In this document: positions 30,872-40,223 of the stretch, in pieces
How positions within the stretch are numbered: the stretch's first letter is position 1
Layout: every line of letters begins with the position of its first letter
From: Kineococcus aurantiacus
GTDB taxonomy: Bacteria; Actinomycetota; Actinomycetes; Actinomycetales; Kineococcaceae
Length of the DNA: 64,000 nucleotides
Assembly: GCF_013409345.1 (NCBI RefSeq)
Contig: NZ_JACCBB010000001.1
Coordinates: 1,612,001-1,676,000, forward strand
Direction of reading: 5' to 3'
The notes under the pieces: model-generated
What the model was told of the DNA's origin: nothing
Database searches by the model: none
The model's input: the letters and a program-made list of their open reading frames with translations, nothing else
Made by a program: the position numbers and the translations under genes

Positions 30872-31252
30872 TTACTTGCGACCGGCCTTCTTCTTGCCGG
30901 CCACGGTGCGCTTCGGGCCCTTGCGCGTGCGCGCGTTGGTCTTGGTGCGCTGCCCGCGGACGGGCAGGCCGCGGCGGTGCCGCAGACCCTGGTAGGTGCC
31001 GATCTCGACCTTGCGGCGGATGTCGGCGGCCACCTCGCGCCGGAGGTCGCCCTCGACGCGGTAGTTGCCCTCGATGTGGTCGCGCAGGGCGACCAGGTCG
31101 TCCTCGGAGAGGTCGCGGACGCGCAGGTCCGGGCTCACGCCCGTCGCGGCCAGGGTCTCCTGGGCGCGGGTGCGACCGACGCCGTAGATGTACGTGAGCG
31201 CGATCTCCAGCCGCTTCTCGCGGGGGAGGTCGACGCCGACGAGACGTGCCAT
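30872..31252 (-). CDS. rpsM: 30S ribosomal protein S13
   Basis: 126 residues. Head protein that bridges to the 50S subunit and touches P-site t[63 protein letters not shown] and [20 protein letters not shown] are the expected motifs. The lysine-rich tail is normal. It lies between rpmJ and rpsK. ATG 31252. Confidence 0.97.
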   Translation of the reverse strand: MARLVGVDLPREKRLEIALTYIYGVGRTRAQETLAATGVSPDLRVRDLSEDDLVALRDHIEGNYRVEGDLRREVAADIRRKVEIGTYQGLRHRRGLPVRGQRTKTNARTRKGPKRTVAGKKKAGRK

Positions 31253-31412
31253 GCGGGGTGGTCCCTCTTCTGTCGCGGAGGTCTGCCGCAGGACCTGCCC
31301 CGCCGTCTCGAGCGGGTCCCCGGCCTCCGACCGGGGGTGTCACCAGCTGCGCTGGCGGGTCCTGCGAATGGGTGGTGCGTCGTGCGGTGGAGCTGCGGGG
31401 TGGACCCCTGCG

Positions 31413-31526
31413 TCAGCCCTGGCGCTGCTTGTGGCGCAGGTTGTCGCAGATGATCATGACGCGCCCGTGACGGCGGATCACCTTGCACTTGTCGCAGATC
31501 TTCTTGACGCTCGGCTTGACCTTCAT
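31413..31526 (-). CDS. rpmJ: 50S ribosomal protein L36
   Basis: 37 residues, too short for common size cut-offs. [20 protein letters not shown], then [17 protein letters not shown]. It is the zinc-binding (C+) form: Cys11, Cys14, Cys27 and His32 are all present. It sits between infA and rpsM as in most bacteria. Zinc-free alternatives induced by Zur would be coded elsewhere. Confidence 0.96.
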   Translation of the reverse strand: MKVKPSVKKICDKCKVIRRHGRVMIICDNLRHKQRQG

Positions 31527-31587
31527 CGTGTCTCCGGTCGTGCTGTACCCGCCCCGGGCTCGGGACGGGCCGGCGGCCAGTGGGTGG

Positions 31588-31809
31588 TCACTTGTAGCGG
31601 TAGACGATGCGCCCGCGGGACAGGTCGTAGGGGCTGAGTTCGACCACGACCCGGTCCTCGGGGAGGATGCGGATGTAGTGCTGCCGCATCTTCCCGGAGA
31701 TGTGGGCGAGCACCTTGTGGCCGTTGCTCAGCTCGACGCGGAACATCGCGTTGGGCAGGGCTTCGATCACGGTGCCTTCGATCTCGATGACGCCGTCCTT
31801 CTTCGGCAT
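31588..31809 (-). CDS. infA: Translation initiation factor IF-1
   Basis: 73 residues. OB-fold protein that fills the A site during initiation with IF-2 and IF-3. [40 protein letters not shown] and RIVYRYK are the standard sequence, almost unchanged across actinobacteria. ATG 31809 with a GGAGGA site. It is preceded by its own promoter candidate in a 179-base gap after map. Confidence 0.98.
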   Translation of the reverse strand: MPKKDGVIEIEGTVIEALPNAMFRVELSNGHKVLAHISGKMRQHYIRILPEDRVVVELSPYDLSRGRIVYRYK

Positions 31810-31893
31810 GTCCTCCGCTTTTCATCAAGTGTCGGTTGAGGTCCACCGCTGCCGCCGGAAGTCCCGACGGCAGGCATGGCGGACCGACGGTCA

Positions 31894-31923
31894 AGCTTAC
31901 GCGACGGCGCGCCCAGGGCGAAA
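31894..31923 (-). promoter_or_regulatory. Candidate infA-rpmJ-rpsM-rpsK promoter
   Basis: TTTCGC (31923-31918), 18 bases, TAAGCT (31899-31894). The -10 is good and the -35 weak. The predicted leader is about 75 bases. It would make the infA group independent of secY-adk-map. Confidence 0.45.
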
Positions 31924-31988
31924 TCGAGTGATCATGCCCGTGGACCGGGTTGCGGTGCAGGCGAAGACGCGCTCGCACCGCGGCGGGA

Positions 31989-32801
31989 CTACTCGGCGGG
32001 GACCTTCACGCCGAACGCCGCGAGCTCGGCCGCTCCCCCGTCGGGGGCCGTGAGGACCCACAGCCCCTCGTCGAGGACGGCCACGGTGTGCTCCCAGTGC
32101 GCGGCCCGGGTGCCGTCGGAGGTCACCACGGTCCACTCGTCGGCCAGCACGTCGGTCTCGACGCCCCCGCGGGTGCACATGGGCTCGATGGCCAGCACGA
32201 GCCCCGGCTTGACCTTCGGGCCCTTCTCGCGGACGCGGTAGTTGAGCACCTCGGGCGCCATGTGCATGGCGGTGCCGATGCCGTGCCCGGTGTAGCCGTC
32301 GACGATGCCGAGCCGGCCGTCCACGGCGTCCTCCACGGCCGCCCCGACATCGCCGACGCGGCCGCGGGCGTCCAGCGCCGCGATCCCCGCCCACATCGCC
32401 CGGCGGGTGATCTCCACCAGCTCGACGTCCCCGGCGTCGCGGGGCTCCCCCACGATCTCGGTGAACGCCGAGTCGCCGTGCCAGCCGTCCACGACGCAGC
32501 CGCCGTCGACGGAGACGACGTCGCCCTCCTCCAGCACCCGGTCGCCCGGGATGCCGTGGACGACGACCTCGTTGACGGAGATGCAGAACGTCTTGGGGTA
32601 GCCGTGGTAGCCGAGGAAGTTGGAGGTGCCGCCCCCGGCGCGGATGACCTCCGCGCCGACGGCATCGAGCTCGGCCAGGGTGGTGCCCGGCCGCAGGGCC
32701 GCGCGCACGCTCTGCAGGGCCGCGTGCGTCAGCAGCCCGGCCGCGCGCATCGCCTGGACCTGCTCGGGGGTCTTGTACTCGACCCGTTCGCGTCCGAACA
32801 C
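31989..32801 (-). CDS. map: Type I methionine aminopeptidase
   Basis: 270 residues. Removes the initiator Met from nascent proteins. The pita-bread fold metal ligands are in VVSVDGGCVVDGWHGDSAFT (two Asp), YTGHGIGTAMHMAP (His), VLAIEPMC (Glu) and DGTRAAHWEHTVAV (Glu). The start VEYKTPEQVQAMRAAGLLTH is that of the short actinobacterial MapA form. GTG 32801. It follows adk in the secY-adk-map group. Confidence 0.95.
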   Translation of the reverse strand: MFGRERVEYKTPEQVQAMRAAGLLTHAALQSVRAALRPGTTLAELDAVGAEVIRAGGGTSNFLGYHGYPKTFCISVNEVVVHGIPGDRVLEEGDVVSVDGGCVVDGWHGDSAFTEIVGEPRDAGDVELVEITRRAMWAGIAALDARGRVGDVGAAVEDAVDGRLGIVDGYTGHGIGTAMHMAPEVLNYRVREKGPKVKPGLVLAIEPMCTRGGVETDVLADEWTVVTSDGTRAAHWEHTVAVLDEGLWVLTAPDGGAAELAAFGVKVPAE

Positions 32802-32813
32802 GTCAGCTGCTCC

Positions 32814-33389
32814 TCAGTCGCGCGGGAGGTCGAGCGCGGCGAGCAGGCGGTCGGTGACCGCCGCGACCTCGCCCAGGCCGTCGACCGAGCGCAGCAGGCC
32901 GCGCTCGGCGTAGACCTCCACGAGCGGGGCCGTCTGCTCGGCGTAGACCTGCTGGCGGGTGCGGATGACGTGCTCGGTGTCGTCGGAGCGGCCCTGCTCG
33001 GCCGCGCGCCCGGCCAGCCGGCGCACCAGCTCGTCGGTGTCGGCGGTGATCTCCAGGACGTGCTCGAGCTTGGCCCCGGCCTCGCCGAGCATCTCGTCGA
33101 GCTCGCGCACCTGGTCGGTCGTGCGGGGGTAGCCGTCGAGGATGAAGCCGTCGACGGCGTCCGGCTGCTGCAGGCGGTCGCGGACCATGGCGTTGGTGAC
33201 GGTGTCCGGCACGTACTTGCCGGCGTCGAGGTACTCCTTGACCGTCTTGCCCAGTTCGGTCTCCTCCGCGACGTTGGCGCGGAAGATGTCGCCGGTGGAG
33301 ATGGCGGGGACCCCGAGGCGGGCCGACAGGCGCTTGGCCTGGGTGCCCTTGCCCGCACCGGGCGGACCGAGGAGGACGAGACGTGTCAT
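32814..33389 (-). CDS. adk: Adenylate kinase, short form
   Basis: 191 residues. Interconverts ATP, ADP and AMP. TRLVLLGPPGAGKGTQAKRL has the P-loop (residues 7-15), GVPAISTGDIFRANV the AMP site, GFILDGYPRTTDQVREL the NMP region. The LID domain is the short form without the zinc Cys set, normal for actinobacteria. ATG 33389 overlaps the secY stop as ATGA, so the two genes are coupled. Confidence 0.96.
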   Translation of the reverse strand: MTRLVLLGPPGAGKGTQAKRLSARLGVPAISTGDIFRANVAEETELGKTVKEYLDAGKYVPDTVTNAMVRDRLQQPDAVDGFILDGYPRTTDQVRELDEMLGEAGAKLEHVLEITADTDELVRRLAGRAAEQGRSDDTEHVIRTRQQVYAEQTAPLVEVYAERGLLRSVDGLGEVAAVTDRLLAALDLPRD

Positions 33390-34687
33390 CGCAAGAACCC
33401 TTCGTAGTTTCGCTGCTGGAGCTGGGACTCGATCTGCTTCACCGTCTCGAGCCCGACACCGACGATGATGAGGATCGACGTGCCCCCGAAGGGGAAGTTC
33501 GTGTTGGCGTTGAACAGCACGAACGCGATGAGCGGCAGCAGCGCGATGAGACCCAGGTACAGGGCCCCCGGGAGGGTGATGCGGGTGAGGATGTAGTCCA
33601 GGTACTCCGCGGTGGGCCGGCCGGCCCGCACCCCGGGGATGAAGCCACCGTACTTGCGCATGTTCTCGGCGACCTCGTCCGGGTTGAACGTGATCGCGAC
33701 GTAGAAGTACGCGAAGAAGAGGATGAGCAGGAAGTAGGCGGCCATGTAGATCGGGTGGTCGCCGCGGACGAGGTGGTCGTTGATCCAGGCCACCCAGCCG
33801 GAGTTGGAGTCGTTGAACTGGGCCACCAGCGCCGGCAGGTACAGCAGCGACGAGGCGAAGATCACCGGGATGACCCCGGCCATGTTGACCTTGAGCGGGA
33901 TGTACGTGGAGGTGCCCCCGTACATGCGGCGGCCGATCATCCGCTTGGCGTACTGCACCGGCACCCGCCGCTGGGACTGCTCGACCGCGACGACGGCCGC
34001 GACGACCACGAGGCCGATGGCGATCACACCCGCGAAGGTCCCCCAGCCGCGCTCACGGCCGATCGCCAGCAGCGAGGTCGGGAAGGTCGCGGCGATCTGG
34101 GCGAAGATCAGCAGGGACATGCCGTTGCCGACGCCGCGCTCGGTGACGAGCTCCCCCAGCCACATGATCAGGCCGGTGCCGGCCGTCATGGTCAGGACCA
34201 TCAGCAGGATGGTGACGATGCTCTGGTCGGGCAGCACCTGCGCGGTGCAGGACGTGCCGAACAGGCGCGAGGGCTCGCGGGCGATCGTCACGTAGGTCGT
34301 CGACTGCAGGACGGCCAGGCCGATCGTGAGGTAGCGCGTGTACTGGGTCAGCTTGGTGGTGCCCTGCTGACCCTCCTTCTTGAGGTCCTCGAAGCGGGGG
34401 ATCACGACGGTGAGCAGCTGGATGATGATGCTCGCCGTGATGTACGGCATGATCCCGAGCGCGAAGACGCTCAGCTGGAGCAGCGCGCCCCCGGAGAAGA
34501 GGTTGGCCAGGCCCAGCAGGTCGTTGCCCTGCTTGGCCACGTCGATGCACTGCTGCACCGCGGAGTAGGACACGCCCGGCGCCGGCACGAAGGAGCCGAG
34601 CCGCACCAGGACGATGATCCCGATGGTGAACAGCAGCTTGCGGCGCAGGTCGGGCGTCCGGAAGGCGCGACCGATTGCGGTGAGCAC
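33386..34687 (-). CDS. secY: Protein translocase subunit SecY
   Basis: 433 residues, ten membrane helices. Channel of the Sec translocon with SecE and SecG. RAFRTPDLRRKLLFTIGIIV starts helix 1, GIMPYITASIIIQLL is the family signature near residue 78, RRVPVQYAKR the cytosolic loop used by SecA and the ribosome, PDEVAENMRKYGGFIPGVRA the loop before helix 9. GTG 34687 is chosen for AGGAGG five bases away. It is separated from rplO by 197 bases with a long hairpin. Confidence 0.96.
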   Translation of the reverse strand: MLTAIGRAFRTPDLRRKLLFTIGIIVLVRLGSFVPAPGVSYSAVQQCIDVAKQGNDLLGLANLFSGGALLQLSVFALGIMPYITASIIIQLLTVVIPRFEDLKKEGQQGTTKLTQYTRYLTIGLAVLQSTTYVTIAREPSRLFGTSCTAQVLPDQSIVTILLMVLTMTAGTGLIMWLGELVTERGVGNGMSLLIFAQIAATFPTSLLAIGRERGWGTFAGVIAIGLVVVAAVVAVEQSQRRVPVQYAKRMIGRRMYGGTSTYIPLKVNMAGVIPVIFASSLLYLPALVAQFNDSNSGWVAWINDHLVRGDHPIYMAAYFLLILFFAYFYVAITFNPDEVAENMRKYGGFIPGVRAGRPTAEYLDYILTRITLPGALYLGLIALLPLIAFVLFNANTNFPFGGTSILIIVGVGLETVKQIESQLQQRNYEGFLR

Positions 34688-34823
34688 TACGACCTCCTGC
34701 ACCGCGCTCCCCTGTCGGGGGGAGACGGGTTCGTCACTGACTGGTCGGACGGGTGAGCCGAACGAAGGAACCACGAGCTGAGCCGTTGACGGCCCTGGTA
34801 GACCCTACCGCCCCGCAAACGCA

Positions 34824-34866
34824 CACGCGGCGGTAGCAGGCGATCACTCGCCGCTACCGCCGCGTG
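34824..34866 (-). terminator. Long hairpin between rplO and secY
   Basis: CACGCGGCGGTAGC (34824-34837) pairs with GCTACCGCCGCGTG (34853-34866); inside, GGCGA pairs with TCGCC after a bulged A, giving a 19-base stem with a four-base loop. It lies 18 bases after rplO and probably ends or dampens spc-operon transcription before secY. Confidence 0.7.
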
Positions 34867-34884
34867 GGCGATGCGTTGCGCTGG

Positions 34885-35343
34885 TCAGCGGACGGTCGTC
34901 GACCCGCCGGCAGCCGCGATCTTCTCCGACGCAGAGGTGGAGAACTTGTCGGCCGTCACCTGCAGGGCCACGGTGACCTCACCGGTGCCCAGCACCTTGA
35001 CGGGCTGGCCCTTGCGGACCGCGCCCTTGGCGACGAGCTCGTCGACACCGACGGTGCCGCCCTCGGGGAAGAGGGTCGCGAGCTTGTCGAGGTTGACGAC
35101 CTGGTACTCGACGCGGAACGGGTTCTTGAACCCGCGCAGCTTCGGCAGGCGCATGTGGAGGGGCATCTGGCCACCCTCGAACGCCTCGGGCACCTGGTAG
35201 CGGGCCTTGGAGCCCTTGGTGCCGCGACCGGCCGTCTTGCCCTTGCTGCCCTCACCGCGGCCGACACGGGTCTTCGCCGTGTTCGACCCCGGGGCGGGGC
35301 GCAGGTGGTGCAGCTTCAGGACGTGCTCACCCTGGTTGGGCAT
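34885..35343 (-). CDS. rplO: 50S ribosomal protein L15
   Basis: 152 residues. Large-subunit protein that ties 23S domains II and [61 protein letters not shown] and the C-terminal strand [20 protein letters not shown] are complete. ATG 35343 shares a base with the rpmD stop (TGATG). It is the last gene before the hairpin at 34824-34866. Confidence 0.97.
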   Translation of the reverse strand: MPNQGEHVLKLHHLRPAPGSNTAKTRVGRGEGSKGKTAGRGTKGSKARYQVPEAFEGGQMPLHMRLPKLRGFKNPFRVEYQVVNLDKLATLFPEGGTVGVDELVAKGAVRKGQPVKVLGTGEVTVALQVTADKFSTSASEKIAAAGGSTTVR

Positions 35344-35525
35344 CAGTCGACCTCCTCCACGGTCACGAGGTGCGCGACGGTGTTGGCCATGCCACGGAAC
35401 TCGGGCTTGTCGTCCTTGACGACCGACTGCCCGATCTTGTGGAGCCCGAGGCTGCGGAGCGTGTCGCGCTGGTTCTGCTTGCCGCCGATGCCGGACTTGG
35501 TCTGCGTGATCTTGAGGCGAGCCAT
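35343..35525 (-). CDS. rpmD: 50S ribosomal protein L30
   Basis: 60 residues. [20 protein letters not shown] and [17 protein letters not shown] are the conserved N-terminal half, followed by [12 protein letters not shown]30 binds 23S rRNA domain II. ATG 35525 and its own stop both overlap neighbours as TGATG, so rpsE, rpmD and rplO are translated in series. Confidence 0.97.
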   Translation of the reverse strand: MARLKITQTKSGIGGKQNQRDTLRSLGLHKIGQSVVKDDKPEFRGMANTVAHLVTVEEVD

Positions 35526-36184
35526 CAGGAGGCCACCCCCGCCGCCTGGGCGCGCAGGAGCGCCACCGGCGCCACGTCCTCGACGGCCAGGCCACGGCGC
35601 GCCGCCACCTGCTCGGGACGCTCGAGGCCGCGCAGGGCCTCGATCGTCGCGTGCACGATGTTGATCGCGTTGTCGCTGCCGAGGGACTTCGACAGGACGT
35701 CGTGGACACCGGCGCACTCGAGCACGGCGCGGACCGGACCACCGGCGATCACGCCGGTACCCGGGGAGGCCGGGCGCAGCATGACCACGCCGGCCGCCTT
35801 CTCACCCTGGATGGGGTGCGGGATGGTGCCCTGGATGCGCGGGACGCGGAAGAAGTTCTTCTTCGCCTCCTCGACACCCTTGGCGATGGCCGCGGGCACT
35901 TCCTTGGCCTTGCCGTAGCCGACACCGACGGTGCCGTCGCCGTCGCCCACGACCACGAGGGCCGTGAAGCTGAAGCGACGACCGCCCTTGACGACCTTGG
36001 CGACGCGGTTGATGGTCACGACGCGCTCGACGAAGTTGCCGCGGTCGCCCGCGTCGCCCCGTCCACGGTTGTCACGGCCGCCGTCGCGACCGCCACGCCC
36101 GCCGCCGCGGTTGTCGCCGCGGTTGTCGTTGCGGTTGTCGCCGCCGCCGGCCGCACCGGCGCCTCGGCGCTGGGGTCCAGGCAT
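35525..36184 (-). CDS. rpsE: 30S ribosomal protein S5 with RG-rich N-terminal tail
   Basis: 219 residues. Involved in decoding accuracy and mRNA unwinding. The core begins at [20 protein letters not shown] (about residue 50), with [20 protein letters not shown] and [20 protein letters not shown]. The loop for spectinomycin contact (KVVKGGRR) is intact. Residues 1-49 are Arg, Gly, Asp and Asn repeats ([12 protein letters not shown]), absent from E. coli S5; actinobacterial S5 often has a shorter form. ATG 36184. Confidence 0.96.
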   Translation of the reverse strand: MPGPQRRGAGAAGGGDNRNDNRGDNRGGGRGGRDGGRDNRGRGDAGDRGNFVERVVTINRVAKVVKGGRRFSFTALVVVGDGDGTVGVGYGKAKEVPAAIAKGVEEAKKNFFRVPRIQGTIPHPIQGEKAAGVVMLRPASPGTGVIAGGPVRAVLECAGVHDVLSKSLGSDNAINIVHATIEALRGLERPEQVAARRGLAVEDVAPVALLRAQAAGVAS

Positions 36185-36218
36185 CAGACGTTCCTCATCT
36201 CATCGACTTCACGGGTCA

Positions 36219-36602
36219 TCACAGGGCCAGGCCCGCCTCACGGGCGCCGTCGGCGATCGCCGCGACGCGCCCGGCGTACCGGTTGCCACCGCGGTCGAAG
36301 ACCACGGCCTCGATGCCGGCCGCCTTGGCGCGCTCGCCGACGAGGACGCCGACCGCCTTCGCCTTGGCCGACTTGTCGTCGCTGCTGGCGCGCAGGTCAG
36401 CTTCCATGGTCGAGGCCGACGCGAGGGTGTGACCCGCGGCGTCGTCGATGACCTGGACGAAGACGTGACGCGTGGACCGCGTGACCACGAGACGAGGACG
36501 GACGGCGGTGCCGACGACCTTCTTGCGCACGCGGGTGTGACGGCGCTTGCGCGCGGGCGCAGTGCCCTTCTGGGTCTTCTGGGTGGAGAGTCCCATCGTC
36601 AC
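36219..36602 (-). CDS. rplR: 50S ribosomal protein L18
   Basis: 127 residues. Binds 5S rRNA with L5. [53 protein letters not shown] and [20 protein letters not shown] are present. GTG 36602 overlaps the rplF stop as GTGA and has AAAGG seven bases away; an ATG two codons in is also possible. It belongs to the rplF-rplR-rpsE series. Confidence 0.96.
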   Translation of the reverse strand: MTMGLSTQKTQKGTAPARKRRHTRVRKKVVGTAVRPRLVVTRSTRHVFVQVIDDAAGHTLASASTMEADLRASSDDKSAKAKAVGVLVGERAKAAGIEAVVFDRGGNRYAGRVAAIADGAREAGLAL

Positions 36603-37138
36603 TTACCAGCCTTTCCGACCTTGCGGCGGATCTGCTCGCCGGCGTAGCGCACGCCCTTGCCCTTGTACGGGTCGGGCTTGCGGAGCTTGCGGATGTTCGC
36701 GGCGACCTCGCCGACCTGCTGCTTGTCGATGCCCGCCACGGAGAACTTGGTGTTGCTCTCCACCGCGAACGTGATGCCCGCGGGCGCCTTGATGACGACC
36801 GGGTGGCTGAAGCCGAGGGCGAACTCGAGGTCGGAGCCCTTGGCCGTGACGCGGTACCCCGTGCCGACGATCTCGAGCTTCTTCTCGTAGCCCTTGGTGA
36901 CGCCCTCGACCATGTTCGAGATCAGCGTGCGGGTCAGGCCGTGCAGCGAGCGCGAGGTGCGCTCGTCGTCGGGACGGGTCACCTGGAGGGTGCCGTCCTC
37001 GGTGCGCTCCACCGCGATGGGCGAAGCGATGTGGTGGTTCAGCTCGCCCTTGGGGCCCTTGACCGTGACGGCGGAGCCGTCGATGGTCACGTCCACGCCC
37101 GCGGGGACGGAGATCGGGAGTCGACCGATGCGCGACAT
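36599..37138 (-). CDS. rplF: 50S ribosomal protein L6
   Basis: 179 residues, two similar domains near the factor-binding site. [60 protein letters not shown] and [20 protein letters not shown] are typical; the last block is the most conserved. ATG 37138 has a GGAGGAG site. It is twelve bases after rpsH. Confidence 0.97.
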   Translation of the reverse strand: MSRIGRLPISVPAGVDVTIDGSAVTVKGPKGELNHHIASPIAVERTEDGTLQVTRPDDERTSRSLHGLTRTLISNMVEGVTKGYEKKLEIVGTGYRVTAKGSDLEFALGFSHPVVIKAPAGITFAVESNTKFSVAGIDKQQVGEVAANIRKLRKPDPYKGKGVRYAGEQIRRKVGKAGK

Positions 37139-37151
37139 GAGTTCTCCTCCC

Positions 37152-37550
37152 TCACCAGACGTAGGCGAGGACTTCCCCACCCACGCCTCTCTTGTTGGCC
37201 TGCTTGTCGGTCAGGAGACCCGAGGAGGTGGACAGGATCGCCACGCCCAGGCCGCCCAGCACGCGGGGCAGGTTCGTCGACTTCGCGTAGACCCGCAGAC
37301 CGGGCTTGCTCACGCGGCGCAGGCCGGCGATCGCACGCTCGCGGTTGGGGCCGAACTTCAGGTTCAGCGTCAGCTTCTTGCCCACCTCGGCGTCCTCGAC
37401 CGTCCAGGAGGCGATGTAGCCCTGCTCCTGGAGGATCTCGGCGATGTGGGACTTCAGCTTGCTGTACGGCATGGATACGGTGTCGTGGTACGCCGAGTTG
37501 GCGTTCCGCAGACGCGTCAGCATGTCCGCGATGGGGTCGGTCATCGTCAT
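37152..37550 (-). CDS. rpsH: 30S ribosomal protein S8
   Basis: 132 residues. Primary 16S binder of the central domain; in E. coli also the translational repressor of the spc operon. [40 protein letters not shown] and [20 protein letters not shown] are the family blocks. ATG 37550. A perfect 10-base hairpin lies in the 97-base gap before it. Confidence 0.97.
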   Translation of the reverse strand: MTMTDPIADMLTRLRNANSAYHDTVSMPYSKLKSHIAEILQEQGYIASWTVEDAEVGKKLTLNLKFGPNRERAIAGLRRVSKPGLRVYAKSTNLPRVLGGLGVAILSTSSGLLTDKQANKRGVGGEVLAYVW

Positions 37551-37580
37551 CGGGCTCGTCCGCCCTTCCTCGCCGGGGTT

Positions 37581-37605
37581 TCCGCGATGCGCGCAGCATC
37601 GCGGA
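37581..37605 (-). promoter_or_regulatory. Hairpin in the rpsN-rpsH gap
   Basis: TCCGCGATGC (37581-37590), loop GCGCA, GCATCGCGGA (37596-37605): a perfect stem 31 bases before rpsH. It is the only sizeable gap in this part of the spc operon and could be an RNA control or processing site. Confidence 0.45.
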
Positions 37606-37647
37606 CCTTCGGCGTCTGAGTGATCTGGGTCGTGCAGGAGTGGGAGG

Positions 37648-37833
37648 TCACCAGCTGCTCTTGGTCACGCCGGGCAGCTCGCCGGCGTGGGCCATCTCGC
37701 GCACGCAGATGCGGCACAGGCCGAACTTGCGGTACACGGCGTGCGGGCGACCGCAGCGCTGGCAGCGGGTGTAGGCGCGCACCGCGAACTTCGGCTTGCG
37801 CGCGGCCTTGTGGATCAGGGAGGTCTTCGCCAC
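37648..37833 (-). CDS. rpsN: 30S ribosomal protein S14, type Z
   Basis: 61 residues, the short zinc-binding form. [20 protein letters not shown] gives Cys24, Cys27, Cys40 and Cys43 for zinc. It starts [21 protein letters not shown] zinc-independent longer S14 is expected elsewhere under Zur control. GTG 37833. It is two bases after the rplE stop. Confidence 0.97.
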   Translation of the reverse strand: MAKTSLIHKAARKPKFAVRAYTRCQRCGRPHAVYRKFGLCRICVREMAHAGELPGVTKSSW

Positions 37834-37835
37834 GG

Positions 37836-38405
37836 TCAGTTCTCCTTGAACGGGAAGCCCAGAGCACGCAGCAGCGCACGGCCTTCGTCGTCGGTCTTCG
37901 CCGTCGTCACGACCGTGATGTCCATCCCGCGGACGCGGTCGATCTTGTCCTGGTCGATCTCGTGGAACATGGACTGCTCGTTGAGACCGAAGGTGTAGTT
38001 GCCGTTGCCGTCGAACTGCTTGGCCGACAGCCCGCGGAAGTCGCGGATGCGCGGGAGCGCGAGCGACAGCAGACGGTCCAGGAACTCCCACATCCGGTCG
38101 CCGCGCAGCGTCGTGTGGCAGCCGATCGGCATGCCCTCACGCAGCTTGAACTGGGCGATGGACTTGCGGGCCTTGGTGATCTGCGGCTTCTGGCCGGTGA
38201 TGGCCGTGAGGTCGCGGACGGCGCCGTCGATCAGCTTGGAGTCACGAGCGGCCTCGCCGACACCCATGTTCACCACGACCTTGACCAGGCCGGGGATCTG
38301 CATGACGTTCGGGTAGGAGAACTGCGTGTGCAGCTGACCCTTGATCTCTTCGCGGTAGCGCTGCTTCAGACGAGGCAGGGCGCGCGCTTCAGTGGTGGTG
38401 GTCAT
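37836..38405 (-). CDS. rplE: 50S ribosomal protein L5
   Basis: 189 residues. 5S rRNA-binding protein that reaches the small-subunit head. [54 protein letters not shown] and [20 protein letters not shown] are family motifs. ATG 38405 shares a base with the rplX stop (TGATG). Confidence 0.97.
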   Translation of the reverse strand: MTTTTEARALPRLKQRYREEIKGQLHTQFSYPNVMQIPGLVKVVVNMGVGEAARDSKLIDGAVRDLTAITGQKPQITKARKSIAQFKLREGMPIGCHTTLRGDRMWEFLDRLLSLALPRIRDFRGLSAKQFDGNGNYTFGLNEQSMFHEIDQDKIDRVRGMDITVVTTAKTDDEGRALLRALGFPFKEN

Positions 38406-38776
38406 CAGATGTCCTTGCCGGAACGCTTGGCGACGCGGATGCGGTTGGTCTTGGTGCGACCGTCGCGCTCGACCTGCTCCTCGCGGATGCCGACGCGGGT
38501 CGGCTTCTTGGTCTCCGGGTCGACGAGCTGCACGTTGCTGATGTGGATCGGGGCCTCGCGCTCGACGATGCCGCCCTCCACACCCGGACGGGCCTTGGTG
38601 TGGCGCTTGATGCGGTTCACACCCTCGACCAGGACGCGCTGCGTCTCGGCGTTGACCTCGAGCACCTTGCCCTGCTTGCCGAGGTCGGACGTCTTGGTGC
38701 CGTCCTCGTTCTTGCGCCCGCGCACGCGGGTGATGACCTGCACGAGGTCACCCTTCTTGATGCGCAACTTCGCCAT
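38405..38776 (-). CDS. rplX: 50S ribosomal protein L24
   Basis: 123 residues. Assembly-initiating protein at the tunnel exit. [20 protein letters not shown] is a KOW motif; [15 protein letters not shown] and [20 protein letters not shown] follow. The loop before QGKVLEV is a little longer than in E. coli. ATG 38776. Two bases separate it from rplN. Confidence 0.97.
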   Translation of the reverse strand: MAKLRIKKGDLVQVITRVRGRKNEDGTKTSDLGKQGKVLEVNAETQRVLVEGVNRIKRHTKARPGVEGGIVEREAPIHISNVQLVDPETKKPTRVGIREEQVERDGRTKTNRIRVAKRSGKDI

Positions 38777-38778
38777 GG

Positions 38779-39147
38779 TCAGAGCACCTCCGGAGCCAGC
38801 GAGATGATCCGCATGAACTTCTTCTCGCGCAGTTCACGACCGACGGGCCCGAAGATGCGGGTACCGCGGGGGTCACCGTCCGCGCGGAGGATCACCGCGG
38901 CGTTCTCGTCGAAACGGATGTAGGAACCGTCGGCGCGCCGACGCTCCTTCTTGGTGCGGACGACGACGGCCTTGACCACGTCGCCCTTCTTGACGTTCCC
39001 ACCGGGGATGGCGTCCTTGACCGTGGCCACGATCACGTCACCGATGCCGGCGTAGCGGCGGCCGGAGCCACCGAGAACGCGGATGCACAGGATTTCCTTG
39101 GCACCCGTGTTGTCGGCGACCTTGAGCCGCGACTCCTGCTGGATCAC
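38779..39147 (-). CDS. rplN: 50S ribosomal protein L14
   Basis: 122 residues. [60 protein letters not shown] and [20 protein letters not shown] are all present without change of spacing. It lies at the subunit interface beside L19. ATG 39147. A 130-base gap with a hairpin precedes it, unusual inside a ribosomal operon. Confidence 0.98.
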   Translation of the reverse strand: MIQQESRLKVADNTGAKEILCIRVLGGSGRRYAGIGDVIVATVKDAIPGGNVKKGDVVKAVVVRTKKERRRADGSYIRFDENAAVILRADGDPRGTRIFGPVGRELREKKFMRIISLAPEVL

Positions 39148-39222
39148 TCTCTACTCCTTCGTCGCGCCGGTTCTCGTCCACCCAGGAGGGGGCGAGCCTG
39201 GCCGAACGGACATGGAATCTGG

Positions 39223-39248
39223 GGGTGGGCCGCACCTGCGGCCCACCC
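39223..39248 (-). terminator. Hairpin between rpsQ and rplN
   Basis: GGGTGGGCCGCA (39223-39234) and TGCGGCCCACCC (39237-39248), 12-base arms with a two-base loop. It marks the conventional border of the S10 and spc operons and may be a partial terminator. Confidence 0.6.
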
Positions 39249-39277
39249 TCGGTCGAACGCGCCCGAGAGCGCGCGCA

Positions 39278-39559
39278 TCACTTCGCGCGTTCGAGGACCT
39301 CGACGACGCGCCAGCGCTTGGTCGCGGACAGCGGCCGGGTCTCGGCGATGAGGACGAGGTCGCCCACACCGGCCGTCTCGACCTCGTCGTGCGCCTTGAC
39401 CTTGGTCGTGCGGCGGATGACCTTGGCGTAGAGCGGGTGCTTCACGCGGTCCTCGACCTCGACGACGACGGTCTTCTGCATCTTGTCGCTGACGACGTAC
39501 CCGCGACGCGTCTTGCGGTAGCCGCGCTCGGTCGTGGCAGTGGTGTCCTGCTCGCTCAC
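39278..39559 (-). CDS. rpsQ: 30S ribosomal protein S17
   Basis: 93 residues. OB-fold protein that stabilises 16S helices 7 and 11. [40 protein letters not shown] and [20 protein letters not shown] are the conserved parts. The first ten residues are an acidic/Thr tail. GTG 39559 overlaps the rpmC stop as GTGA. Confidence 0.97.
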   Translation of the reverse strand: MSEQDTTATTERGYRKTRRGYVVSDKMQKTVVVEVEDRVKHPLYAKVIRRTTKVKAHDEVETAGVGDLVLIAETRPLSATKRWRVVEVLERAK

Positions 39560-39807
39560 TTCGCAGCCTCCTTCGTGATCGGCGCCTCGGTGATGCCGAG
39601 CTCGCGCTCGCGCATCGTCGTGTAGATGCGGGCGATGTCCCGCTTGACGGCCTTCAGCCGGGAGTTGTTCTCCAGCTGGCCGGTGGCGGACTGGAAGCGC
39701 AGGTTGAACAGCTCTTCCTTCGCCTTCTTCAGCTCCTCGACGAGCTTCGTGTCGTCGAACTCGCGGAGCTCGTCGGCGCCGAGGCCCTTGGTCCCGATCG
39801 CCATCAT
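39556..39807 (-). CDS. rpmC: 50S ribosomal protein L29
   Basis: 83 residues, two long helices at the tunnel exit, where trigger factor and SRP dock with L23. [40 protein letters not shown] and [18 protein letters not shown] are family sequence. Two ATG codons (39807, 39804) overlap the rplP stop; the first gives ATGA. Confidence 0.97.
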   Translation of the reverse strand: MMAIGTKGLGADELREFDDTKLVEELKKAKEELFNLRFQSATGQLENNSRLKAVKRDIARIYTTMRERELGITEAPITKEAAK

Positions 39808-40220
39808 TCACCACCCTCGCGACGCACGATCTTGCACTTGACCGGGAGCTTGTGGATCGCACGGGTCAGAGCCTCGTGCGCCACCTTCTCGGTCGGGAAC
39901 GACAGTTCGAACATCACGCGACCGGGCTTGATGTTCGCGATCCACCACTCCGGCGAGCCCTTGCCGGAACCCATGCGGGTCTCGGCCGGCTTCTTCGTGA
40001 GGGGGCGGTCCGGGTAGATGTTGATCCAGACCTTGCCGCCACGACGGATGTGACGCGTGATGGCGATACGAGCGGACTCGATCTGCCGGTTGGTGACGTA
40101 CCCGCCCTCGACGGCCTGGATGCCGTACTCACCGAAGGTGACGCGGGTGCCGCCGGACGCCGCACCACGCCGCGTGGGGTGGTGCTGCTTGCGGTGCTTG
40201 ACTCGCCGTGGGATCAGCAC
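39804..40220 (-). CDS. rplP: 50S ribosomal protein L16
   Basis: 138 residues. Organises the A-site tRNA elbow near the peptidyl transferase centre. [60 protein letters not shown] and [20 protein letters not shown] are complete. GTG 40220. It is three bases after rpsC. Confidence 0.97.
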   Translation of the reverse strand: MLIPRRVKHRKQHHPTRRGAASGGTRVTFGEYGIQAVEGGYVTNRQIESARIAITRHIRRGGKVWINIYPDRPLTKKPAETRMGSGKGSPEWWIANIKPGRVMFELSFPTEKVAHEALTRAIHKLPVKCKIVRREGGE

Positions 40221-40223
40221 GAC

